From Trichoplax adhaerens (taxonomy: Eukaryota > Placozoa > Uniplacotomia > Trichoplacea > Trichoplacidae), in assembly GCF_000150275.1 (NCBI RefSeq), contig NW_002060966.1, positions 467,922 to 531,921 of the forward strand: 64,000 bases of DNA, given 5' to 3'. The notes under the pieces were generated by a model. The model was not told the DNA's origin and searched no databases. It saw only the letters and a list, made by a program, of their open reading frames with translations. Below, piece by piece: positions 47,440 to 59,084 of the stretch. Numbering within the stretch: the stretch's first letter is position 1; every line of letters begins with the position of its first letter. A program made the translations under genes and the position numbers.

Positions 47440-49794
47440 ATTGTATTTGGTATGAAATATATTATCACCAACTTTAATCCGATATAAATCATAAAATTAT
47501 TCATAAGTATATATCAAAGATTTGAATGAAAATTTTGACCTAGATTAACTTTTCTTAATCATTCCTGTCACAGGCTTACCACTTTTTCACAATTAAATTC
47601 ATATTACAAAATATAGTTACAATTAAAAAGTAAATAAAATAGAGTTGGTTAACACCATAGAGAATTACTATTATAAATTTAGAGAATTTCACGAGAAAAT
47701 AGTTGAGTCTTGACTGAAAAATTAGTTAGATATACTGTACAATTTACAATGATAAGCAATTACTAAGTAGTTTCTCAATAAAGAGAATCATAAACTAGTA
47801 AATATAGCATAAAGAATCTCTATAGCTAAATCGTCATGAATGTTTTCCAATTATAAATGAACTTTAATTATAATTATTAGAATATACTGATAGCAAACGC
47901 ATAAGGAGAAATATCTAAATAATTAGAAATAATGGGTGTAAAATTTGTACTAAGCAGACATTAGCTATGAAGCATGTAATCAAGAATTGACGGATGCTAT
48001 AGTGCTTCATAAGCTATACGATTATACTAACTTTTACTTAAATCTCCGGAAGTAAAGTTACCCCAATAAAATAGTTTTCCCTATAAATTACATCGATCAA
48101 TTAAATAATTATAAATCTATCAGGAGCAACAACAATTAAATTACGGTAATAAACTATTACAATATATGTAGAGAGCATAACACCTGAAGATTTTGTTTAA
48201 GCTATGAAAAAATATTAAGCGAAGCAGTACAAACTTCACTCAAAACTATTATTATCTATGACAATGTTCGATACATAAATTATCGAACATTTATTTTGTT
48301 TCGATAATTTGACAAGCTTAATAATAAGATATCTGCTAAAGTTAGAATGAAACTTTGTACAACAGAGAGCTTATTTCATCAACACAATATTCTACGGAAA
48401 TCATAACAAATACTTTCATCTGTCCGTCTTATTTCTTATTCCGATCTGTGTCGTAAGAATGCAAATAGTATCTAGGACATTGACATAATATTTATAATTA
48501 CAAAGCTATATGGTATAGTAAACAGTTGAGAGTTTTATATTGGGAGGGTTTATGGCTTTTTAGCTATTGTCAGCAGTTTAATTTAATCCATTACCAAATG
48601 AGATAGTCAATTATAATGTCACACATAGCATAATAGGTCAATTATAATTGTGCCTGTAGGCAAATTGAGTACGCATTATAGATCAATTGACAAAACGATT
48701 TGGTCATAGTCATCTAAAAAAGAATTTATTGTTATTCTGATATACTTATATTTCAGTAGCTGTGAAGCGTTTCTGTATCATTATGATGCAACATGTTTCT
48801 CACATTCTTTAGTTATATTATATTATGCCAAAAATAAAATAGGAAACCGATTAGAAATGGTTATCGAAGAGGCCATAGATAAGATCTATTAATTTGAATG
48901 AAATAAGTTCTTTTTAAATCTGCTATACTATGCAGCGCTCATGCTGTGGTTTGTAATCCAATACTAGCTTTTATATTACTCAGCTAAGAATGAAGAAACA
49001 TTTTACTGCCCTATTTGTATAAGTAATTTGACCTTAATTTATTGCAATCAACCATGTCGTACTGAGCATAAAAGATATTGGCAGGAAATACTTTAGATTG
49101 CCGTTTCTAAAAGCATTATACGCGAAAATTTCTGTTCGAGACACTTGTTGATATGACTACGTAATAACAGTTTACCCGGTAACTGCAAAATATTTTGATA
49201 ATTAGGCCATGGTGTATATACATAATCTCTCATGACCTCTCCAGCCCAAAAGGGCGCTAAAGAGAACGATCTAGATCACCATAGTAACAGATGTAGGCAT
49301 TTCTATTGCATTTTATTTTTTACGATCATTTTATTCTTATAAAATCAAACTGGTAGTAGACTTTTCTTTGGTAGCAATTTGAAATAGTACCGGAATCGTG
49401 CCATATTTGTTATGGATTTTACGATAGCTGATGATTGTTGATAATAAAAGAGCGAATCAAGAAATTAATTGGTTCAGAATATTGACAGTCATGCTTTTAT
49501 CACCATTTCTTAATCACCAATTGTGATTTAAGCTTTTTTTGATCGATTAAGTCACATGGTTAATGACGCAAAGCACTGCCTAAGTAAATAATTCCGATGT
49601 TAATTCGAAGTCGTACTGACAACGATATTCTCCTACTTAATTAAGAATTTAAGTTTGAAATCATAGCAGTTCGTAAACTTCTCATGTATCTGTAAAAACT
49701 AAGAGTAACATTCGAAAATTAAAAGGATATCCAACTCACAGGTTTTAAAAAAGTTCATCAACTTCATCAATCAAAAAGTAAGAAGCAACTTACG
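47440..49794. other. Intergenic, 5' flank of the large TPR gene
   Basis: AT-rich, no exon assigned. Nothing resembling a strong promoter element is recognisable upstream of 49795. Confidence 0.45.
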
Positions 49795-49812
49795 ATGGGT
49801 TCTGGTAGCAGT
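49795..49812 (+). other. Possible N-myristoylation signal
   Basis: The codons give MGSGSS: Gly at position 2 and Ser at position 6, matching the M-G-x-x-x-S/T consensus of N-myristoyltransferase. Confidence 0.55.
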
Positions 49813-52440
49813 CTACAATCTAGAACGGTAGACTATAACGCAACGGCAAGAGCAATGATAGCAAAGGGTAAACGACTTCTAGATAAAGGATTATATCAAG
49901 AATCGCTTCAAGAATATCAAGATGCTTTGCAAGAGATGGATACCATTAATTCTACAAATCCTAATAGATCAAGTAACAAATTGGATAACCCCATGCTAGA
50001 TATTTATCATGGCATGGCGATAGCTCATGAGAAACAAAGCGAATGGACAGATGCAGAATCAGTGTATTATAAAATGATTCTATTGCAAGTCCAATTAACC
50101 GGAGAGAAGACCGTTCAAGTTGCTGATTTATATCGCCAAATGGGAAAATTATATTCAAAATTAAGCCAATTCAAAAAAGCTTTAATCATGCTTGAAAAAT
50201 CCCTTCAAATTCGATTAGAATTATTTGGGATTGAAAATTTAAAAGTAACGGAAGCTTACGATGACCTCGCGTTGTATTATTGCCGAATGAATCGATTTCA
50301 TGATGCCCAAAACAATTATGAAAAATCATATAATATCCGTTTAAGGGAATTAGGCCAAAATGATATCGAAATCGTCAAATCATATAATAATATAGCAGAT
50401 GTTCATATGCAGCAATGCCATTATAATGAGGCTTTGTCCTTCTATCAAAAATCGCTCAATCTTTGTAGACGAATTTATGGCGATAAACATCGTGATGTCG
50501 CTCAATCCTATCAACACATAGGTGATGTTGCTGTTAAACAGTTGCGATATGAAGAAGCGGCGGTCATTTATCAGACATGTTTAAATATGACTTTGGATTT
50601 ATTTGGCAAAAAGCATGAAGATATTGCTCTTATATATATTAAAATGGCTGATATGCATATTCAGCAATCGGAATATCACGAAGCCATGAGTTTGTGTAAG
50701 AAAGTGCAAAAAATGTATCAGCAAATGGATGAAAAAGAAAATCCAAATTCTACAGCACTAACGTTAAAAATAGCTAAAGTCTATCATTTACAGAGAAAAT
50801 ATGATTCTGCTTTAGGATTACTGCGGAGTCTATTGACAAAATTAACTCAGATATATGGGGATAGGCACGTGGATATCGCTGCTACTATGGAAGCTATATC
50901 AGAAGCAGTTTATGAACTTTTTGAATATGAAACAGCACAAGACACTTTTGCTAAGACTTTACGTATGCGGTTAGCATTAACTGGCGAAAATAATGTCGAT
51001 GTTGCGAGGATATATTTTCGCTTAGGTGATATTAACTATGCCCGAGGTAATATTCCTGAGAGTATCAAATCTTATCTTCGATCTCTAAAAATTCGTTTAA
51101 TCGTCTTCGGAGATAGCCATCCATCTGTTGCTGAAGCCGGAGATAGTATCGCGTTTATTTACATGATTTTTCGTAAGCATCATGAAGCTTTGGATTTATT
51201 CGAAAAATCGCTCAAGATCCGCTTACATGTGAATGGCGGAATGAGTCCTAATACGGCTGCATCTTATAAAAATGTTGCTGTTATTTACTCCAAAGTTGGA
51301 AGACTGGAAGATGCCCTAGAAATGCTTCAAAAATCTCTTGATATTCGCTTGCATCTAACTGATGGCAAAAATAAAGATGTTGCTGTGTTATACGAAGAAA
51401 TTGCAACAATCCATGCATTACAATCTAAATATGAAGAAGCAATTACCGCGCTAGAGACATCATTAGAGATTCTAATACCCTTAGTGACGGAGGAACACCG
51501 GGATGTTGCCAATATTTATCTTCGTATCGGGGAAATATATAAAGCCCAAAAATTGTATAACAGGGCAGAGTTTTACTATCATAAGTCATTAACAAAGTTA
51601 ATAGCAGCTATCGGGGATAGCAACTTAGAGGTATCTGGTCGTTATGAGGAATTAGCTTACGTACAATACTTGAACGAGGATTATGATCAAGCAGAAGTTT
51701 TATATGCGAAAGCTTTGGACATTCGTTATACTGATCTGCGCCAAATAGACGAAAAAGTTGCAGAGTTGTTCCAGATACTGGGAACTATATACATGAAATT
51801 AGAAAATTATAACGACGCTCTTATGGTTTTAAATAAAGCTGTCGATGTTAGGACTCAGCTTTCAGCTGATCGCAACAGTGATTCTTTTGCCAATTTGTAT
51901 CAAAATCTAGCTGCAGTTCATACTAGACAATCAATGCAATATAATGCACAGCCTCTATTACTTAAAGCTTTAGCAATTCGAATTAAATTACACGGAGATA
52001 ACAGCATTAATGTTGCTAATACATATGAGGCTATGGCTCATGATTATCAGCAACGCCAGCGATATCAAGAAGCTCTTACCATGTATCAGAAGGCCTTAAA
52101 AATTGCAGATGATCAATTAGGACCTACTCATATATTTGTTGCTCAATTATATGATTTCATCGGAGATGCCTACAAAGACTTGCATGATAACAAAAATGCA
52201 AGAACCATGTATCAGAAATCATTACAAATTCAGGCTGATGTATTGAAATTAGAGAATCAAGACGTTTTAGACTTGTACAGTAAGTTAACTGATCTCATTC
52301 AGCAGCAAGGAGATTCTGAAGACGCTGCTTTACTGTTAAAGCAGGCTAAACTTTTGCACCAGAAATTACCAACCTTAACTACAAATAATATTTCACTTAG
52401 TAAATTAAAATACATTTTCTGGGAAGGCAATCGGTCATAA
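49795..52440 (+). CDS. Large kinesin-light-chain-like TPR protein (20 repeats), intronless
   Basis: One uninterrupted frame of 881 codons from the ATG at 49795 to TAA at 52438-52440. The N-terminus MGSGSSLQ fits the N-myristoylation consensus (Gly2, Ser6), which would place it on membranes. From about residue 15 the protein is almost entirely tetratricopeptide repeats of 42 residues; I count 20, each with a V/I-A-x-x-Y start, a central Y/F-x-x-A and an end like L-x-I-R-L-x-x-x-G-x-x-x-x-D. A roughly 20-residue polar insert follows the first repeat. This spacing is that of kinesin light chain and related arrays, which bind peptides along a superhelical groove. No kinase, NB-ARC or other domain is joined to it. 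It resembles the 339-residue protein at 23751-24770, including the repeat-1 insert, so the two are likely paralogues. The cargo is not predictable from sequence. Confidence 0.95.
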   Translation: MGSGSSLQSRTVDYNATARAMIAKGKRLLDKGLYQESLQEYQDALQEMDTINSTNPNRSSNKLDNPMLDIYHGMAIAHEKQSEWTDAESVYYKMILLQVQLTGEKTVQVADLYRQMGKLYSKLSQFKKALIMLEKSLQIRLELFGIENLKVTEAYDDLALYYCRMNRFHDAQNNYEKSYNIRLRELGQNDIEIVKSYNNIADVHMQQCHYNEALSFYQKSLNLCRRIYGDKHRDVAQSYQHIGDVAVKQLRYEEAAVIYQTCLNMTLDLFGKKHEDIALIYIKMADMHIQQSEYHEAMSLCKKVQKMYQQMDEKENPNSTALTLKIAKVYHLQRKYDSALGLLRSLLTKLTQIYGDRHVDIAATMEAISEAVYELFEYETAQDTFAKTLRMRLALTGENNVDVARIYFRLGDINYARGNIPESIKSYLRSLKIRLIVFGDSHPSVAEAGDSIAFIYMIFRKHHEALDLFEKSLKIRLHVNGGMSPNTAASYKNVAVIYSKVGRLEDALEMLQKSLDIRLHLTDGKNKDVAVLYEEIATIHALQSKYEEAITALETSLEILIPLVTEEHRDVANIYLRIGEIYKAQKLYNRAEFYYHKSLTKLIAAIGDSNLEVSGRYEELAYVQYLNEDYDQAEVLYAKALDIRYTDLRQIDEKVAELFQILGTIYMKLENYNDALMVLNKAVDVRTQLSADRNSDSFANLYQNLAAVHTRQSMQYNAQPLLLKALAIRIKLHGDNSINVANTYEAMAHDYQQRQRYQEALTMYQKALKIADDQLGPTHIFVAQLYDFIGDAYKDLHDNKNARTMYQKSLQIQADVLKLENQDVLDLYSKLTDLIQQQGDSEDAALLLKQAKLLHQKLPTLTTNNISLSKLKYIFWEGNRS

Positions 52441-53830
52441 CTTTAGCCATTAATTAAATCTTTACAGGTTACTTGTGCATTATTTGTGGCTTATCTTTGG
52501 ATTTGAAGTAATAATTATATAATTGATCTAGTTTCGTCTTTAAATACATAAATAGATATGAGAGCTTTGATTTTCCTGTGATTTTCAAAATATTCATTAC
52601 TAGCCAAGTAGCCTTAATATCAGGATAGTCAGAAACTAATTTAGTAGCATCACATTGATGAAGCATCGCATTGGAATTAAATGTTTGGTGTAAACGAATG
52701 ATAAATCATAATATCAATTTTCGAACAGATTGGCCACATTTTATAGGGATTAAAATTGTATAACGGGAAATACTTAGCTACAATTTTTATCATATGGTGA
52801 ACACCTTTAATCACTATTGAAATTGTAGAAAGAAGACTACGAAACTGCAAGTTCGAAAAATTTTTGTTTAATTGAAATGCCAACTGGACATCTAAGTGAA
52901 ACATTACAAAAATATATAGTAAATGTATATGATTTTGTATTATTTTTGTCAGGACAGATTGAATTTGAATCAACTACTCGAAAAGTCCAAGACTTTTTAC
53001 TATAGTTTATAATTCTCTAGAAATTAGTTACTAAGCCAAAGCACTAGAATTTATTACCTATATCTGTTATAGAAGTAATTTAGAACGCGATGGATATCTG
53101 ATTGGCTCTACAGGAGTTAAACATAAATTGTGTGTGATCTCTAACTGTATATATATATATATATGCTGCAACATTCGCGTTAAATATAAACTTTACTACT
53201 TTTTTGCGGTAATATTTAAATTTACCCAAATAGTATTTTAACAGGATTAAAAAATTTGTCTTGTTATCACGGTCAAGACTTTGTCATGAAATGTATATAC
53301 TGTCAATTATATCTCGAAGTTAATACTGTGTACGCTGTGTAGCCATTGTTAACCAGTATACTTTCGTTGATGAATAATTATTATCCTGCAGAAGTAATTT
53401 ATTAACTTTGACGACGTCTAAGAAAAGTCTCCTTAGAGGCATTACCCATAAATTTTGATCATTTGATTAGACAGCTTATCCAAGCCTGCCTATTTTATCT
53501 TTACCTTAAGTTATGCTATAAATTAAGCGCAAGAGGTTCATAAAATACATACTGTTTTGTCGTTAGTTTAGACTATAACTCATTCGTTTTAATAAAGTCT
53601 TTCATATAATTCAAGCCGTTAGTAGTTTTGTAAGATGTAGAAAACATTTAGCAATGACTTTAAGCGATTCAAAACTTTATTCTCAAAGATTCAGACAAGC
53701 AAAGTTTGATCAATCAATCGGTGAAGCGATTTAGTAAGTGTAAAGTAGAATTATAACTATAATTTTTTATTAGTGCAGGGCTAAATTCGTAGCTATAACA
53801 CCCGCCTACTACGCTAGATGAAAAGTATGG
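52441..53830. other. Intergenic, no gene recognised
   Basis: AT-rich, with a (TA)n run at about 53148-53164. Short ORFs on both strands have no recognisable content. Confidence 0.5.
53148..53164. repeat. (TA)n microsatellite
   Basis: Uninterrupted TA run. Confidence 0.9.
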
Positions 53831-53837
53831 CATCCAG

Positions 53838-54550
53838 CTTCAGATATTTATATCCCTCCTCTTGTAAAATAATTGATAGACTCTTTTACTTGGAGTGGAG
53901 CTTTTGATAGACATGTTATGTATTCAATTATTATGCAGCGTCTGTTTGACTGTAAAAGAATAATTTATAGTTTTGATTTTACTGTTCGTTAGTTATTAGA
54001 GTTTCATATAGCAGTAAGTTATTAAACGTTCAATATTGCCTTATTATAGCAATAAATCTTATTAAAATGTACATATGATCTGAATCATGATGGTTCTACT
54101 CCTTCATACTTTCTAAATTTTTTAAGAACAGATTCGAATCGTTGTTGTTCTCGAACTTTAGCAATCTATCGCATTGAAATGTTTTATACAGATTTATATC
54201 CCTGCTCCTGTAAAACAATTGATAGACTCTTTTAATTAGAATAGAATTCTTGTAGAAACATTATGCAACCACTTTAATTAACTATCCCTATTAGATTATA
54301 AGAGAGTAATTCATAAATTGAGTTTCCCTGTACAGTAGTGTTCATTACGGCTTGCGGTCAATTTGTATGTAACTATGGATATTCATACTCGTAGTAAAGT
54401 TTCATTTAACAGTACCAAATTTTTATTAGAATGCCGTATGATCTGAATTGTAGTAATACTACACCTTTATACTTTCTAATTATTTTAAGAACAAATTCAA
54501 ATCCTTGATGTCATCAAACTTTAAATAGAATTACGAATAAATAAGTGGCT
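53838..54550 (+). repeat. Tandem duplication of a ~345-base unit
   Basis: 53838-54180 and 54185-54550 are collinear. Shared blocks: TTTATATCCCTCCTC/TTTATATCCCTGCTC with TGTAAAA-AATTGATAGACTC, and later TATGATCTGAAT with ATACTTTCTAA-TTTTAAGAACA. It lies just beyond the 3' end of the UBXN11-like gene. Confidence 0.8.
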
Positions 54551-54665
54551 AAATACTATTTATTCCAAAATGGATCATATCACAGTATACGAATACTTAT
54601 GTTCAAGAAGTATTAACGATCTACCAAAAGAGTAAATAATACTAAATAGAGAGCTTTATAAAGAT

Positions 54666-57600
54666 TCACTTCAATTTATTCGCTGTTAGAAATAACGTTG
54701 CATTGGGCGTTAGTCCAGATTCATATAACGTTGCATCCATATCCGTATATAGCTTCTTGGGAAAGGAAGAACGAATCTCAAACGGTGGTTCCGAAGACGA
54801 CCTTTATAACAAAAGGTAAATTTAATTTCTTCTAGCCTTCAAATTTGATAGATGATACAGCTGTATTTTTACACTTTACCTTTGGTTACTTATATATTTA
54901 TATAGATCCTGAATCGTATCATTAAATTTTAATTTAACGATATATACCTGTATTGTGAAATTAAATAGGTAAAGTTTAACAGCCTTCAGATACATATCCC
55001 TTAATCTAGTGTTCGCAAACACCAGAATGCCCTACATTATACAAAGTAACGTAGTAATTAATGATTACTTGGCTATTGTCTTCATTCTTAATTCGCAACG
55101 TTGTAATATCATGTGGAGTTGCAGGCCTCTCAGATTCATCAGCGTGTCTAATGATAGAAAACAGCACGAAACCAACGGGAATTTGGTAAATTAAATCGAT
55201 TAAAAACTTTTAAATGAATGGGTAGTTTCCTAGTATGCTTAAAATTATATTTATTTACAATCCGGTTGCCTATTAAGCAGATACAATTCGTAAACTAAAA
55301 GTATATGCGTAGATATAGCTATCAATATGGAACAAGCCTTTATCATAAAATACTGCATTAATTAAATTATGTGATTTTATTACTATATTCTTAATTTAGC
55401 CGTCTGATCTTACTTTACTTTCATGTCTTTCACTTGTTTAGTTTCTACGATCACAACTTTACTTTTCGTAGAATCGCTTGTCTGATAAATTTTAGTTTAA
55501 ATTTAAAATTTTTAGTAGCCTCTCAATAATACATAAGAAGAGGTGCAGTGCTAATAATGGAACTGTGAGTCTTAGCAAAATCTTTGTCAAATCTCGTACA
55601 ATAGTTTATATATATATTGATTTGATATGTAAATAGTTTACCTGAATATTTTCCTTAATATCTGATCGAATATTAACAATTTTTCCATCGCGTATGACAG
55701 ATTCAGGCAACTTCGATAAAAATTTATCTACAGTAACTGGTTTTCCTAATCAAGATATTTTCAAGAACTTTGTCTCAATTCAACCCTTGGCTATACATAT
55801 CTAAGCTATTAAATGATATACCAGCTAATTTGCTAGTGACTTTAACTTTATCCCGCCGCGACACCATGTTGCCCGGTGGATTCGACTTTCCGCCCAAAAT
55901 ATTTCCAAGACCAGGAAAATTATCTAATCGCTGATTTCGATATTCTGTTTCACGATGATCGTAAATCTATAATCGATAAGAGGATAGAATTCTCAGCAAA
56001 TGTCTTAATGAAGCATAATCAAGTGGGCTTGAAATTCAGTTCTAAAGATTTTAATATTTCATTCAGTTTAGGAATAACCTGGAATGGTACGCCGTCTGGA
56101 TGTCTAGATTGTAATTCTGATGGAAAATAACCATCACAAATATCGCGAATAAATTGCTGTATAAGCAATACGAGAATATGCGTACAGAAATGTATTTCAA
56201 ATCAGTATTTTTAACATAAAGGTTCAAAGTTTAATCTATAAAACTTCTGTTATGAAATCAGACGCTATTAATTACGTAGATGGTTAGGTAATCGCCTTTA
56301 TAGGCATACTGATAAAGGCAACATTTGCTAGTAAATCAGTTTTACCTGTGCATAGGGTTCATCATAATACCTAAATGGACCTTCGTATAAAGCGAAACCA
56401 TTGCTATAAATCGAGATAGGAATTGCGTCTGGAATCTGAAATGGTAAGTATTTAAGTACATCAGTTACCAGAGTTTACACATCTAGAAACCAGAGACGAA
56501 GGTCATATCCTTTTTAGATATGAATGTTGAATATTAACTCGTTTATAAACCTGAAAAACAGCTCTTCCTGTTGTCTTGACAATCTTAGGATTATCCGCAT
56601 TTGCCAATAAATTTAGTTCCTACAAGCAGTTAATGACAAATGTTAGAGGATTAACTAATACAGAAACCAACACAATCGAATAGTGGCCTTATAGCGTGCA
56701 TTTTTCTCAGATAAACAGGCATTCGGGCAACTATTTTGTGCTTATTGGTGGTAGCAAACATTAACATGTGAGAATAAAATTTCTGTCTAACATTTCTAAA
56801 AAAAGTCATGCTTTGTTTGATACTGTATGAAAACCTTGTAGAAAGATTTTGATAATCACAAATTTCTCTACGTAGTACAATATTAACTTACCTTAATATT
56901 TTCAATCACAAGATTAAAATCAATTGCCGTTGCTGTTGCAAGTGATTGTTCTGATAAATATTAGAATGTAAATTAGATCAATTTCGATCATTCCTATTGC
57001 ATGCAATAAGCTTATTGATAATGACTGATTGATTTTGGGAGAATGATCAAACCTGGTTGCCACATAGTCGTCGATGCAGTATTTTGTTTCTCAGAATTAT
57101 CTTGTGTACTACTGTCTTCGTCGTCTTCGCTTTCGTCATCTCCTATCCACACGAGGCCATAATCATTCAAAAATCGCTGCGTAATTTAGAGACAGATACA
57201 GAGTAAGAATTTTAGATGAACTTGTATGGTGTATTATAAAGTTAATACAAATTTGAGATTGTTAGATTTAAGCAATATCCATTCAAAGGCGTGAGAAAAT
57301 CTTAACCTCCATTTCATGGACTTGTCTTTGTAATGTAACGCATTTTGCTTTTAGTTCTCTGTAAGATTCTTCGTCATCATTTCTAGCTAAAAGAGATGAA
57401 TTTAAAAATATGAAATAATGAAAGCAGAAATGATTTGTGCCTAGTCTTTTACGGGATATTTGTATATAATAGCTAATTTATTATAGAAGATCAAACGAAA
57501 GTACATATATACTGATCAGTTTTCTAAGTATTTTAAGAACAAGTCATATGCAATGCGAATAGAGTTACGTAAGTATTGTAGTCCTATGAGATATCTTAAT

Positions 57601-59084
57601 GATCGACATATTATTCATCTAAAGTCGAAAATTTTGATCAGTCTTTCGAAATTACAAGTTTATTATATAATAAAATAAGTATTATAACATCAGTGGCGAG
57701 GAGTCAAGTGAGCGTATATAAGTTTAGGCCATGATTGGAAATTAATTAGAAATTTGATCACTGATGTACACTGAACCCCTACAATATCTTGTCATTAAGG
57801 TATGAGATATCGAATTTTCTGCAATACAACTATTTAAAACTACAACATTGCGTTATAAGATGGAATAAAGAATAGATTTTCTGCATGGCTGAAGTTAATC
57901 CATTCATGACTGTGGTATAGCTTCAGGTTTATATTTGCACAAATAACATTTTTGCTTGCGAATTTATAGTATCTCATCATATCTGGTAGTCTTACAAAGC
58001 AATAGATAGAATTTGTCTTACCATTCTTTAACTTTAGCTGCTTGACTTGGAACTCTAGGTGCCTAATTCTTTTATCCTAGATTGATTCAATATCACACAG
58101 ATTTAAGACTGTTGTATTTCATAAGCAGAATATTACTAGCAATAAGTAGCATAATGTTAAATAGGACCTTTTCAGCTCCATCTTGCTTCGCTAATGCCAA
58201 TTGCTTCTCAGTTGTGGTTAATCGCTTAAGCATAACTGACATAAGATCAGCGTCTGCTTCACTATCGCCTGAAATAATAGGCAGTTTAGCTAAGATCATA
58301 ATTCGAAATAGAATTCGGTAGCTATTACAGTTCAAGCCTGAGTGTTGTTCAAGAGGGAACTAACGTAACGGGAAATTATTCTGCTTACCTCTAGGTGACT
58401 TTCTTGAGCTTCGATCGTGCTGAATGTCATTAACTATTTCCTTCTGTAAGTAATCACTAAATTTCTTATTCATTTCTTGAGCATATAGTTCCTCATCTAA
58501 TTTCATTTTATAGCAAATTCAATTACACTTAAAACTATCTCGCCAATTAGGTTTACAGTTGTGATGAAGTCATTACTAGAATAAATCAAATGAAGATATT
58601 GAAGCCGCTACCTGTTCTTTGAACTTGAGTATTTCGGAATGGAGCGATTCTCTTTTTCCTATTTGATGTAATGATTGAATCATAAAGTAAATTATCGACT
58701 AATATGATGCAGAAGACTAGGCATCAACGTGTAAAGGAATGCGATCTTGAGTATAGCTTTCTGAGTTGTCTATTAATTTAACACGAAATAATACCGCAAA
58801 TCTCTGTGAATTACATATCGATAGTATAAATAGAAGTCATCGTCTATCGCTGCGGAAAGTAGATTACATCATTAAATTATAAGCAAGTCATAACATTCAT
58901 TCTCCGTGTCTGCCTTTATGACTATAATTTGTGTTTATACCATCCTCTACCATTCTAAAACTTACGTTATCTGTTCTTCATTGTCTTCCTGCTTTGGAAG
59001 GGAGTATAGATTGCCTTCTTTCTGATTTGATGGCACTAAAGGCACCCTTTTGGTTTTTTTCAAACTCTGTATCGGTCCACTCAT
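54666..59084 (-). CDS. UBXN11: UBXN11-like protein (SEP and UBX domains)
   Basis: Exons on the minus strand, in order, with matching phases: 59084-58966, 58658-58612, 58496-58389, 58268-58168, 58076-58022, 57386-57307, 57176-57053, 56932-56892, 56619-56551, 56435-56346, 56156-56079, 55966-55822, 55745-55642, then less certain small exons near 55540, 55147-55069 and about 55010-54985, and 54801-54666 (TGA). The start MSGPIQSLKKTKRVPL matches the UBXN11 N-terminus. Coiled-coil segments follow (RHLEFQVKQLK, CVTLQRQVHEME), then FLNDYGLVWIG. The SEP domain spans IPISIYSNGFALYEGPF to GYFPSELQSRHPDGVPFQ and ends at FPGLG; VDKFLSKLPESVIRDG follows. The C-terminal UBX domain has TTLRIKNEDNSQ and FEIRSSFPKKLY, ending GLTPNATLFL. 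UBX domains normally bind the p97/VCP ATPase; vertebrate UBXN11 (socius) was described as a Rnd-GTPase partner. About 460-480 residues are expected, against about 520 in mammals. Confidence 0.88.

Noticed and set aside
55876-56130. 84-codon plus-strand ORF.
   Set aside because: It is the shadow of SEP-domain exons of the minus-strand UBXN11-like gene.
58082-58321. 79-codon plus-strand ORF and its 80-codon minus-strand partner.
   Set aside because: The minus-strand frame is partly exon 58268-58168 of the UBXN11-like gene; the plus-strand frame is its antisense shadow.
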